64,000 nt of DNA, from positions 4,588,001 through 4,652,000 of the forward strand of contig CM033121.1 of the NCBI GenBank assembly GCA_019321725.1, written 5' to 3'. This DNA comes from Paulownia fortunei (taxonomy: Eukaryota; Streptophyta; Magnoliopsida; Lamiales; Paulowniaceae). Every line of letters begins with the position of its first letter. The stretch's first letter is position 1. The notes beneath the pieces are model-generated. The model searched no databases, was not told the origin of the DNA, and was given only the letters and a program-made list of their open reading frames with translations. Made by a program: the position numbers and the translations under genes. Positions 42,123 to 54,312 of the stretch are shown here, piece after piece.

Positions 42123-43558
42123 CTACTGTTTGGCACTGCATTCTGGTGGCAAAACTTTGTATCTGGGCTTGTCTTGGCAATATGAGTAGAACATGTGCTT
42201 CCTCCTAACCCACTCCAACCCTGTAATCTGTTGGCTTGATAACTTGGCAAATTGTTCACCATCAACAGGGTCTAAGCTCGAAAGGCTGCTTCTTGAACAC
42301 GAAGGAGCCATATCTTTCTTATTTAAAATGCACCCCTCCATTTCAATCCCTCTCGTTGATGCCACAAATGGCGCAAATTTGTAATTTACAGGGTATTTTC
42401 CTCCGTGAGTTGCCCATTGTGATCCATCCCAGATTGTTGCATAAATTGACATTGCCTTTGATGGATAAACTGAGGAGATAGCATTATTGTGAATGACTTC
42501 TCTTACAGGGATATTGTCCACAAGAAACCTGCATGTTTTCTCTAGCAAATTCAGAATGTAAAAGTTCAAAAGAACGTGATTAGTTCAAGAAATTGATGAG
42601 CTTACACTATGTGATGATTGTTCCAGAGGATGCTGTAGTCATGAAAACTTTGTGTCGGATCAAACCAGAGGTAAAACTTCTCTTCCCTTCCAGTGCTTAC
42701 ACTTCCATTGCCGTATATGTTAGTCTGCAGGACCCAATCTCTTCTCTTCTCGTGACCCAGCAGTTCAATATCTATCTCATCATGGTTGTGAGGGAAAACA
42801 TCCGCATTGGATAACTGAAAAACAGGGAAAAAGAAAAGAGAAGCAAATCTTGAATCAGAAGTTCAAAATCATTTTGATGCACCAAATTTAGACTAAGTTA
42901 CATAAAGTATTTTAATCTAGAAATGCATAAATTGACAAATTATTTCGAAAATGAAATTTTCTTGATATGCATGTCTAAGAGCTGTGTTAGAGAGACAACA
43001 GACACAAGAATAGAGCTAGAGCCAGAGCTGTGGAGACATTGCGCTGAAGTTTTGGGTTCATATCTTTTGAGGAACATATTCTTTTTGGACATAAAGTGGG
43101 ATGACAAAAGACTTACATAATATGCTACCACAACTCCTGATGTAAAACCAGCAGGCAGCTTTATAGCAGCATTGAAGAATCCATAGTAATATTTGTTCTT
43201 TGACTCCAATCCAGATCCTAGAAAGAACCCACAAATCAGAAACACAAGAACAAGAAAATGATCTCACATGACATGTCCTACAAAATTAAAGCAAACAACA
43301 TGAGCCACTTATTCTTGACATGTTGTTACCTGAGGACTTGTCCAAACTCAGATCAGCACTGGTCCCATTGCTGGTCACATGTACATTGGACCCTCCAAAG
43401 AACACATTGTAGCTTTGATTAACCGATAATCGACTAAAACTGTCAGTTAATCGCTCGACGTCTGGAGGCGTATAGACCGGGCCAAGCGAGTAAACTGCGA
43501 TAATCTTGCAGAAAACTAGAAGACTTGTTAAGAACAAATTGTGATGGAACATAGCCAT
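42123..43558 (-). CDS. XTH33: Xyloglucan endotransglucosylase/hydrolase, XTH33 type
   Basis: A GH16 enzyme that cuts and rejoins xyloglucan chains in the cell wall. Four minus-strand exons: 43558-43330, 43217-43117, 42814-42606 and 42528-42123. They total 945 nt, or 314 aa. A hydrophobic N-terminus (residues 1-25) precedes [38 protein letters not shown] and [15 protein letters not shown]. The catalytic motif is [10 protein letters not shown], with nucleophile Glu123, Asp125 and acid/base Glu127; IEL replaces the commoner FEF. NIYGNGS is an N-glycosylation sequon just after it. The C-terminal XET domain has [18 protein letters not shown] and DKPRYKV with paired cysteines. The assignment to XTH33 rests on these blocks. 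That protein is reported as anchored at the plasma membrane. An AAATAAATA near 43597 could be the TATA box. Confidence 0.94.
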
Positions 43559-44068
43559 GCTTCAGGAGATAGGAATGAAGGAAATGTTGTGGTATTTATT
43601 TAGAAGAAAGAACCTTAAGTTTGTGCATAGTTGTTGCAAGCTGGCTGTATCTTTCAAGAATCCCATTTAATTTCGTGATGTTAAATCACTTAGACAGTTA
43701 GTTAGGAGTTCATGTGCACTGAGTATGACATGTTTGCAAAGTCCTTGGACTCCAGCTTTCTTGATGGAGGCCAGGTTAGAAAGTGAAGTACTCACTTGAT
43801 CTTAGAGTGGGGGACTATACATTGATACAACTGTATTAAGAATCTTTCTCTAATGTAGCTTTCTTAGAGATATGGAACTAGCCCACAATTTACGTAAATT
43901 TGAAAGTTGGATTCGAACGGGTCGAGTGACTATAAATTTTAATTAAAAGATTGCACTTTTTTTACTAGTCAAGAGGATATTTTTAATTTAAATTATATGT
44001 ATAATGAGATAATTCTTATCGAGTATAAGATCAACCATTCTACATCCTCTTTTATCTCTTACTTTCTT

Positions 44069-44106
<38 letters not shown>
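44069..44106. repeat. Interrupted (TA)n microsatellite
   Basis: Two TA runs separated by a single ACA interruption, about 500 bp upstream of the XTH33 start codon. Confidence 0.9.
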
Positions 44107-47100
44107 AAGATTAGGACGAAAAAGAGGACAAAAGACTATTGCTCCCTAACATCAAGAAAGCCAAATGCAATAAATAAGGAGTATTATTCCATATAAAAAA
44201 AAAATGAGAACAAAGAAAAAATGAAGGAAAATCACTCCCTTACACACATACCGTAAAATCTAAAATAAAAGCTAAAGCAATAGAGAAGCATCCCAATTAC
44301 AGCGCCCCAAAATCATGCCATCATCAATAATTTATCGTATAAATTAAATATGACTGTCTCTATGTTTTAATCATTAATTTTTTAAATAAAACTTTAATAA
44401 TGTACTTGATTTTTTTATTTTTATTTTTTATTGAATTTTAATGTCAAACTTTGTAATGATTCAAACATAATTCCGACATTGAAGACTATTCATTTGGTTT
44501 ATATTGGTGTCAAGTCAATCAAAGTTAGGTGGAGAGGCAAGAACTTGAGCCATGATGATGAAGTCATGGAGGCTATTCAAGTCATTCATTATTGGCTCAT
44601 CACTTCAACCTGCGTATGTCTCTGTTCTCAAACAGCTGTTATTTGGTAAGACTATAGGAGCAGGCCAGGCCCATCTTGGGCCAATTTCGTACTAGAAAAA
44701 TAATGAACAATAAATTCGTCTTATTTCCTTTTTATCAAATTTGAATTTAAAGATTATAGATAACTTATATTAATTATATTTCAAATCTATCACATTGAAT
44801 AAAAAAATTACTCAAAATGAGAGTTTAATAACTTGAAATATATTGTAACATGAAATTATTTAAATAAATTCAATAAATTTATTATTATGAATTTTTTACT
44901 TCAAATTTATCAATTTAAATATTAGTTTGAACCTTTTATATTTGTATATCATATATTTTTTAACAACTTGAGTTAATAAAATAAAAATAGGTACAACGTT
45001 AGTTGAGTCAGTTTGCATGTTGAATTGTCCCTAATACACATGGAGCGTGACAAGAGAGGGAGGCAAACAGTGCCCATTTGGTTTTATTTTTCAATTTTAT
45101 TTTCATGTTTTTAATATTTTCAACGTTCAAAATATATTTACTAGATTTTCTTATAAAAATAAATATATATTTAAATTAATTATGTTTCTGTGTAAACTTT
45201 ACAGATTAAAAAATAAATATATAATTATTTTATAATATTTTTTGCATTAAAAGACGTAACAATATGAATACGTTTGAAAATGAGCTTCATATGTATATGA
45301 AAATATATAAAATATTAATAAATTTAAAAATAAATTTTAAAAATAAAAATAATTTGATTGTTTGATAAAACTGAGGCAGACAAATGCGTGAGTTTCAAAT
45401 AGTAAAAAATGGAAATATTCCTCTTCTAAAAGCATAAACAAACATGGTCATTTTTAATTTTTTTCAACACACTAAATGGGTGAAATAAAATAAACATGGG
45501 CTATGATAAATTAGGTACTGGTAAAGTAAAAACATCAAACTCTGACTATCTTCTCATAGATCCTTACACAAGTTTGCCAAGATTGACAAGTTTGTAAAGT
45601 AGACTATATATTGTTAGATTAATTGAGTAATTAAAGTGCCCAAAAAGGGGGTAGAAAGATTGAATTGTAAAGAGCTTCTTTTTCTTATTTTAGTTGAATA
45701 ATTGGATATGCACAAATGTGGTACACAAGCTTTATGTAAAGGTTCCATGAAATGCAAAGTATGATAAAGAAGAGCCAAAATCAATTATAATATTCTAAAA
45801 GTGTTCTCATCCAAAAGCAAAAAAACAAGCTGAGCCAGAATTTCTAATTAAAGGGGGCTAGGGTAATTATGGGGTAGTGGAGAAATGTTTTTTTTTTTTT
45901 TTTCTTCACAAATTTACCAAAAAAAAAAAATTACATATATAAATTATAAGTATTTTTGAAATGGAGGGGATGGCCGCACATATGTATGTATGTATTTATA
46001 TAATTTTTTCATCAATTCTTTATTTGGGAAGTATTGTTTCATCAAATTCATTTAAGTGAATTGTCTGTAATAATTTCTTACTAATTAAAAAAGGTGAAAA
46101 AAATAAAGACTAGTTGATAATATTTCCATCAATTTATTTTATTATGTTAAAACAATAGTCATCGGCAACGTTATTAGTAGCCCGAATTCAAATTCTATAA
46201 TTTGGTTTCTTGTTCTTTTTTGGAGCAAGACAAATGATTTTAATAGACACTTGCTAACAAAATTTCTAGCTGAAATTACAAATAAACCCTTCTGGTCATG
46301 CTGATTTTTCGTTGGCAAAAACCATCAGATTTAAAAACTATTTCTAAGATTCGCGTCTCTTTATTTGAAATTATTTCAGATTGATTTTGGGAATCAGTTT
46401 CGACGCAAAACTTTAAATTTGGAAATGGAATCAATTTCAAAACTCATTACTTATTCAATTGGTCTCAACCCTGTTCTGTGTCTGATGCTACTTACTATAA
46501 ATATTTTTGGAAAGTTTGTTCGAGAGTTTTAATTGGGGCTATTATATCGACTCCAACCAATAAATATGTGATTTTAGGTCTATTTTAATATTTTAAATTA
46601 AAATTACGAGCTCAAGACCACCTTCAACCCTGACAAGTCAATTATAAATTTGACCTAAAAAATTTTCATAATAAAATTATAAGTAATTCTAATCGCATGT
46701 ACACAATTAACAATAAATAAATTCTACAAGTTTTTCAAATAAAATCATAATTCTTCTTGTTCGAGTGAATATTACTAAAATATTTATCAATTTTTCTCCA
46801 CACTTTAATCTCTCAAAAACATCTTATGATGATATTTTAAAAGATACTAAGAGAATAAATATGAGGAGAATATTTGAGCATAATATAAATGCACCATTTT
46901 GGTGTAAGGTTTTATTCATCTACCTCTACTTCATAAACATCTCTTTTTATAAGACCAATAAAAGAATGAATTGATTGTCCACTAACTAACTGGCCTTTAT
47001 TTTTCTTTCACAAACATTTGCTTAATGCCTATTAACATTATTTCCCACTTGTACATATTTTACTCAATTTATTCTAATCAGATTTTCATAATTTTTATCA

Positions 47101-47757
47101 CTTTATTCCCCGTATCTTTTATTTGTGTAACAAAAATTGAATTTTTCTATATCACATTATATAGTTTTGACCATCTAGTTTGTCAATGTCATAGATATCA
47201 GAAAAAACTAGTTGGACATCTATTGCTATATATTTTGCACAATACGTTAGTTACTACTTTAAAATTTTATTCGAATTTAAGTAAATATTTATTATTTTAT
47301 TTAATTCAGTTAAATCGAAAATTTTGCCTTAAAGGCTAATAAGAATATTCTAATCGACATTTTAAAAAAAAATATTAGTTGAAGTGTTAATCAGTATATT
47401 TTGAATTATAAAGAACAAACTATCTTTTTTAAATATTAAAGGAGAAGTGATTATTATTAGTTTACATATCATTGGAATGTAGATTTCAAAGCAAGTTACA
47501 TGCAATATTTGAGCACTTGCACCATTACATTCATTTTTTGTACTGCATCAAATTTTAAAAGTTAAGAAAGCACATAGTGTAATACTTTCAATTAATCAAA
47601 TAATTTACCGAATATAAGTACTGAAAGTTTTTGGAATTTGAAATAAATACAATTTTAAAGTTAAACATTTAACCATTTTCTAAATTTATGAGATCTTTAT
47701 TTTTTAAAGAAAAAAAAATATTTTTTTTAAACTTTGAAGTACTAATTAACATAACCA

Positions 47758-47910
47758 GGCCAAAGTTTGGGCCCTCGGCCTCAGCCAATCCATAACTGGA
47801 CTTATCTGTTTAGGATAAGTGGAGCCCATATTCTGACTAGCCCCCAAAGAGATATATATAATTCTTGGGCCTGGCTAGCACCGTTATGACGTATAGCGTC
47901 AACATATTCA
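47758..47910. promoter_or_regulatory. Orphan promoter-like motif cluster
   Basis: Within 150 bp there are TGGGCC-type motifs on both strands (around 47770, 47825 and 47867), a TATATATA-like run near 47852-47860, a 7-bp stem (acttatc/gataagt) and an inverted TGACG pair (tgacgtatagcgtca) like a bZIP/TGA-factor site. No gene start was found next to it. Regulatory function is inferred from motif density only. Confidence 0.3.
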
Positions 47911-48212
47911 TGCCCATTACAAATACTGCTTGTTTTAATTAATTCATTTAATTCAAAAAATTATAATATTGTTCCCAAATATAAGTAAAGATTAAAAAAG
48001 AAATCCCAATAAATATTTATTTATTTAAGTGAGGAAATAATTATTTTGAGTTTTATTATGCAATACAAATTTTACACTCTAGTATTATTTGCTTCTCTCA
48101 TTACTACTACAAAAGTTACATCTTCAATTTATTGCCAATTTTAATTTTAATTTTTTTCCCCTCATGAAACCTGATGTTTTCTTATTCCTCCAATTTCATT
48201 GATTTGTATTAG

Positions 48213-48282
48213 CAACTCTTGCGGAAAAACTGGATGGAGCAATGGCTAATTTAAGTGCAGGAAGAACAACTATTCATGCGTG
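48213..48282 (+). other. Exon-like segment of unknown origin
   Basis: A 70-bp stretch between TATTAG and GTAATC is open in only one of three frames, encoding TLAEKLDGAMANLSAGR-like sequence. It is less AT-rich than its surroundings. No partner exon could be joined with confidence, so it may be a gene relic or chance. Confidence 0.2.
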
Positions 48283-48840
48283 GTAATCCAATTTTTAGTT
48301 ATTACCACTCATATTCTTGCAAGCTTCTGTAATGTACATACACACTCCTGTGTAGGATGCTTGTTTTATGTTTCTTCTTTTTTTTTCCCCCTTTTCTTGT
48401 TTCTTCTTCTGATTGATTATTGTGGCAGAAGCTCGGTTCCAAAAAGCTGCTGCTGTTTTTTTCTGATGAAGCAGTGTACAAATGGCTGTTTGTGTTACAT
48501 TGATTCCTTTTTCTATGCTAATAAGAATAATAAATATGCTTACAGTGACTAAATCTTTTCTTGCAACTTATGTTTACTGAATTTTGTAACCATCACTTTT
48601 AACTCCAGCTTGTCTGTTCTATTAGCATCAGCACATTTATCAAAGACTGTGAAGAAACTAAAGAGGAATCAATCGTATTAGCTTGGTTTCTAGTACAGTA
48701 CACTATTCCTGCATATGGGATATCTGAGGCTTTTTTACAAAAATCTGGTTACTCTCTTTTAATTCTAATAATATTAGTTATTAAGGATTGTAAACATTAT
48801 CCTTCAAAAGGTTTTATCATTTTCAGACAAAATCAGGTTT

Positions 48841-51656
48841 TTAGGTAGACTGAAATGAAGAATCAAGAGACTTCACTCTTTCTGAAATGCGGTGGGCTTT
48901 CTCCAGCACTGCAACCACTTTTTCCATCGATGGACGTTGTTGCTTAAGCCCAGTACAAGATAAAGCTAGTTTAAATATCAGTTGAAAAGCCTCAACTGAA
49001 TAGTCTCCATCAAGTTTTGGATCTGCAAATTCTGTTATATCCCCTCCCTTTATGAGACTTTTAGCCTGCATGCAGTAGTGAAATCAATGGACAATGCCAA
49101 TGGAATCATATCACAGGGAAAAAGTAGTCTAAAGAAAAATGTTGGAACTGATATATAGAAGCAAATTTCCTACCATTTTACTCAAAGTCATTGGTCTGGT
49201 GACTTCCAGGTTAATAACCCTTTGTCCTGATATAAGTTGTAGAAGCACTATTCCAAAACTATAAACATCGGTTGAAGAGTGCACGTGGCGGTTCTTTTGG
49301 TACTCGGGATCCACATAACCAAATGTTCCTCGCACCTCAGAGCTCACATAGGAAAGTCCCATGCAAATAACTTTTGACAATCCAAAGTCAGATAGTTTGG
49401 CTTCAAAGTTGGTGCCCAGAAGGATGTTTGTAGGCTGCAAAGGTTAGTTTGAAATTCATAAAGAACATAAGGTTAAGAAAAGAGAAGTGGTAAATGGGAC
49501 ATTGGATGATAAGTGACATATCTACCTTAATATCCCTATGTACAATGCAGCCTTCGGGATATGTATGGAGAAACCTGAGGCCCCTGGCGCAGTCAATTGC
49601 AATTTCCAGTCTTTGTATCCAAGTTAGGAACTTATGTTTACCTGTTCAGCAAAAAAAAATTTGGGGCTTATGAAAAATACAACACCTAACTTGACCTTCC
49701 ATGGAAAAGAAAGTAGTTAACTGAATATTCAGATTATACCGAATAGCCATTCTGAAAGGTTTCCATTGTCACACAGTTCATAAACCAGAAAGCTCTCATC
49801 TTCTCCATCACAATGGCCTAATAATTCGACAAGGTTCGGATGTTTGACGTGTGATAGGCTTGTAACTTCTCTAACGAATGTTTCCATGTGGCCATCATTT
49901 ATAATGTGCTTTACTGCAACATGCTGACCATTTGGTAGAACGCCCTTGTACACTTTCCCTGATAAAATGACCACACCATTGCAACATTTATATTTTGTAA
50001 GGTTATTCTTATTTTGAGAAATAAATTAAGGGAAATATAGCAGTTCATTATGTCCAATATGTCAAGACTAGACAACTATATGTGTGTTTTCATAGCCAGG
50101 TTTTCTTTAGACTATATAACTTTACAGCCTTCCTGCAAATGTATTGAAAGCAATACTTGATAGGGCTTTTATATTCCTATCAAGAATTCTGGTATACACT
50201 GAGTTGTGTTGGTTAATTTTCCATATTTGTGTCATGCTCACAAATGAAAGATCCTCTATATGATTGTTCTCCAGTTGCTGTCTGGGTGACCCCATATGGG
50301 AATTTGAGTGATTTATTTAGTCTCATTAATTTGAAAGAATTTCTCAGCATTATACCATGATAGAGCATATTTCACAGCCATGAAATTTGGCAGTTTTACC
50401 TGCTACACCCTGACCGATGAAGTTCGATTCACTGAGATTGTTTGTTGCTAAATGAACTTTTCTAAGAGAGATCTTAACACTGCTGGATTCTTCAGGAAAT
50501 GAGTCATCGCGTGCTGTCAAGTTGAAGAAAACAAGAGAAGGAATTACTCCTCACAATAGTAATCTATTTTATCATCAGATCAAATTTACAGGAATTCATA
50601 CCATCCATTCTTCCTCTTGGAGGTTCTGTTTTGGGTCTTTTCTTAAACAAAATCAGCCACACAAGAGCTACTATTATTGAAATACCCCCCACACCACCAA
50701 CTAGGACTTCAAGACCTGCAAGGACCAGAAAATGATATCAGTTCTGTTTAAAGTAGAGTATACAAGAATAATCTTCTATTCATACTAGGCCATTCTTTTT
50801 ATTCAGGAATTTGAATACCTGTAATGAATGTAGTCTTCTTTCCTTCTCTTGCCTGATCAGCTGCCGAAGATGATAGAATTTCAATCATAGGCCGATATAC
50901 ACTTTTATGAAATCGCTGGGGAAATAAGCATTTGTAAAAGATTGTACAAAGAGATACTCTTTCAAAATTTTGCAAGTTACCTATGGGAATTCCATTTCCA
51001 AGGCAGGTATAGATTGACTGGATCCATCCCACGTCATTAATTCTTCGGCTTGTCAATGAAACCAGCACCGAAAACCTACAGATGTCGACTTCTTCTCTAA
51101 TCAAGCCATTGCTAGTGTTAGCTGATCCAGCCATCTGCTCCCACCTCCCTAAACAAGAGTTGCACTCTTCATCTGATTCACCGTTTGAGCCTAAATTCTT
51201 GCAACCTTCATCTAAATTCTGCAATGCACTTCCTAGCTCGGTAACGACATCTGTCACATCATAGTCAGAGCAGCCTCCAGTTCCACTAGTTAGCCTCTCA
51301 ATACCACAGTTGAAAACATCTTTCTTGGTGGTGTTTAGTGTACTCAAACAATCCTTTTGCCCTTTGATATTCAAAAATATATCCCCAGTTTTGTTGGCTT
51401 TCATAGCCAGCGCGTATAAATATCTTCCAAATGGTAGTCCACAGCTGTTATTGTTCAGAAACCCACCCCAGTTCCCTTCCATATCTTTTGAATCATTCCA
51501 AGATGAGGGAATTCTCATGTCTAGTACACATTCTTCGGCTAAAGCTTGCAGAAAAGAGAAATGGAAAATGACTGATAAGGCCAAAATGTATCTAATAAAG
51601 GGAGGTGGCAACCCATGATTCATTTTGTGAAAAACTAAAATGGTTAAATGAAACAA
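48841..51656 (-). CDS. Receptor-like protein kinase with Cys-rich ectodomain
   Basis: A single-pass membrane kinase, probably at the plasma membrane, that should couple an extracellular ligand to Ser/Thr phosphorylation. Eight minus-strand exons: 51656 (or 51623)-50981, 50860-50819, 50715-50602, 50513-50400, 49958-49740, 49641-49526, 49434-49174 and 49065-48841. The product is 577 aa from the ATG at 51623 (preferred; it starts directly before a signal peptide) or 588 aa from 51656. Using the shorter form: a secreted domain of about 200 residues with some 12 cysteines (CVLDMRIPSSW, CSDYDVTDVVTEL, CNSCLGRWEQM) resembles SPARK-type ectodomains. A transmembrane helix lies near 233-257, followed by KKRP. 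The kinase has GQGVAG, Lys321 in HVAVK, HRDIKPTN with Asp414 and Asn419, DFG at 432-434, and GTFGYVDPEY. All catalytic residues are present, so it should be active. The ectodomain family is a tentative match. Confidence 0.9.
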
Positions 51657-54312
51657 TATGGAAGGGACTATTGATTTGGTGTTTCCTTCTCTGCATAATA
51701 CATCGATGTGCTGGGAAAAAGAACTAGCAAAGGAGAGACAGAAAGAAAATATTGTTCATCATAAGATTGTGGTGTGCCAAAATGCAGAGAAGGTGTGGAC
51801 TTGTCCTTTTCTTTTCTCTTTCCCTTTTTGTGGACTAACTCTATCTTAAGACAAATGGAGTAGTCATACATCATTCCTTTGGATTCATTGTTTAGACAGA
51901 TTTGAACGAGTCTAATGCACATTCTGGAATAACATTCAGATTCTGTCTTTTTTTATTCAACAAATGACAAGTGCCCAAACAAGGCAGACTGCAAACTTTG
52001 ATGAATAAGAACAATACTAATGTTTTCTTTTCATTAGTCTTCTGTTACTTGAAGCCAAAAAACAAGCATATGGATACAAAGAGAACGATATTAATCGAGT
52101 ATTTTGCTCATCTGTCAACTTAAATATTCGGCAGAAGGATCATGAAGACAGAATGAGGAAGGGTTAGAATTTGTTGTTTTGACACATGCATAGATTAAAT
52201 AACAGAAAGAAATATAGGATGCTTTCAAGTAATTTTCTTGTTGAAACCATCTAAGAAACCATGACAGTCTCTAAGTTTCATTGAGTGATCAAATAATTTT
52301 TACATGACATGGTGATAATGTAATAAGAGCAAAGATTAACTGTACATTTCCACAATGTCTTGTTTTCTTCTTCCATTCTTTTACCCACTGGATTTATCTT
52401 CTCAAGAGTCGGCACTATGCCAGCAGCCCTTAATTAAGATATATGCAAGAATGTGTGCAATAGCAGTTGACTTGATAAATTAATTGTTTTCTTCCTTTTC
52501 TTTGTTTGAACTGCAACAATAATAAAATGGTACAGCAATAAGATGGTACAATAATTTGACAATATTTTGTGCTTTTGTGACTTTGGATTGGAGCAAACTA
52601 TTTACTTTCCTTCTGCAGTCTGAGTTTTTTCTCCATCTTATTCATAATGCTTGTTAAATTGTATATAGGCAGCATCGACTCAGATTCTCTATTTCAAATA
52701 GTATTACATCTTTCATTCCAATATCATCAATACACAACAAATTTACATTGATAACATCATTTTATACACTTGTATTTGTGATATTAAAATAAAAAATTAA
52801 ATACCTTTTAAAATAAATGATCCAACTTCAAACATTTTCTTTCAAACATAGTCAAAGACCATCACATTGATAATTTCTTTATTTGTGGAAATCCATGTAG
52901 AGTGGAACACTAGGGCCCAACACCATCAAGGAAAATTTCCAATTACTATAAACTTTGTTGATTGTTTTTTTTTTTAAGAAGAAAAGGAAAAACCAAAAAA
53001 AAAAATTATACCAGTTATTAACAATGAACATGTTAAGCAATTATTCTGGTTTTACGCCCAAGGAACAACCATGGGCCTGACATTTACTCACTGGGCCTGT
53101 TGTAATTGGTGAGTTTGTATAAAACTTAAAACCTTTACATCTGGGCTGGCCCTAATTGTGCAGAATAAGTCTTCAATCTTCAGTCCATCTCAATCAAGGA
53201 TAGCTGATAATGGTGCTCAGCAATTAATTATTGCCAAAATATGGAACTAAAAGTTACTTCAAAGGATAGTTAGGTCAAATGAATCTAATTAGTGATTAAT
53301 CACATTTTTCACATTACAAAGATAGCTGTGCAATAGTGGGCAATAATATTTTTTTTATAAAAGGGACCATGACTAAAAATGTCAAGACAATATAGCCTAT
53401 AATAAAAAATTTAGATCACAATCTTGGAAGTGAAATTTGCAAACAAAGAAATCATCAAAAGAGTTGCTTCCTTTGAGGCATAATTATAATACCAGTTGTT
53501 AAAGTACAAACAGTGATCCAATCATGCACAGGCAAACAGCTCATCTTGCTTAAGATAGAGATTAAGCTTGATTTGATTCAAGATTAATAGTCAAAAGGGA
53601 GCATTTTTTTTAGTGAAACTCCCTGAAGATTAAGAAATTAGTCTTTGGCCCCTAAGATTTTATTTAGTAATAGATAGATTTGTAGGTGTAACTTTTAGTT
53701 GAAGTCATATGTTTCGTCTACGAAACAATGGAATTATCATCGTGATGTCCATTTTTGGTATTATATATGAATCGATATCATTGAATTTTAGTTATTTGTG
53801 AAAATATCTAAAGTTATTTTATGAAGTCACAAGATGGTAAAATATTGATACATCTCCTAATTTTCCCATTTCTTTTCCCCTTTTCTCCTCAATTCTCAAG
53901 CCTTGACTCTTATTATTAGATTATCCAGCTTGCAAGAACTTTGAATAATGCATTTTAAAAAATTGAAAATTCTGCAAAGTTGTTGAGTATTAAAAAATTA
54001 AACATAATATTTAGATCTAGAAGCATTTAAACGTGCATTTAAATAAATAAATGGAATATTTCAATGTACAAAATTTCAGGACGAACTCCTCTCCTGTCAT
54101 TTCAATCCAATCCCCTCCAATTAGAGTTTTACAAGGAGCAACTTTATTGGCTCGAAAAAAATCGACACTAGAAAACTGTACCGTCAAGGAACGACAAGCT
54201 CTCAAGCAAACCCATTTCCCAACACATCCAAAGTCTTTGCATTTCCCCAAAAAGAAATTGCCAACTACCACAAACTGATTGGGGAAGAAAAAACAACGTC
54301 CAGCGAACGCCG
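51657..54312. other. Spacer between divergent receptor kinase and ENT1
   Basis: This 2.6 kb should hold both promoters. The kinase side (51657 to about 52000) is of normal complexity. The middle is AT-rich. A cluster of TGGGCC/T motifs at 53056-53147 with a TATAAAA near 53118 sits 1.2 kb from either gene. The ENT1 leader probably starts near 54100. No gene is visible. Confidence 0.6.
53056..53147. promoter_or_regulatory. Orphan site II (TGGGCY) cluster
   Basis: TGGGCC at 53072 and 53092, TGGGCT at 53142 and a reverse GCCCA near 53056, with GTATAAAAC between them at about 53117. It resembles a housekeeping promoter but has no identified gene within 1 kb. It could be a distal start for ENT1 or a transposon relic. 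Confidence 0.3.

Larger units (their letters stand above)
43559..48840. other. Long AT-rich spacer between XTH33 and the receptor kinase
   Basis: The first few hundred bases (43559 upward) are the XTH33 promoter. Further on are a TA microsatellite (44069-44106), AT-rich sequence without recognisable content, a compact cluster of promoter-like motifs (47758-47910) and a higher-complexity, exon-like patch (48213-48282). The last 300 bases or so probably hold the kinase 3' UTR. Open frames at 44431, 46765 and 47025 are low-complexity or unrecognisable and are not called as genes. Confidence 0.6.

Noticed and set aside
42940..43245. Open frames across XTH33 exon 2 and its flanking introns
   Set aside because: They include part of the real exon read through intron sequence; the spliced XTH33 model accounts for the conserved part.
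43905..43935. A box-B-like gttcgaatcc on the minus strand
   Set aside because: No acceptor stem, anticodon arm or box A could be placed around it, so it is not a tRNA gene.
47025..47339. A 104-codon plus-strand open frame with hydrophobic content
   Set aside because: It is AT-rich and dominated by Ile, Leu, Phe and Tyr codons as expected by chance. It has no motif and no promoter or splice context.
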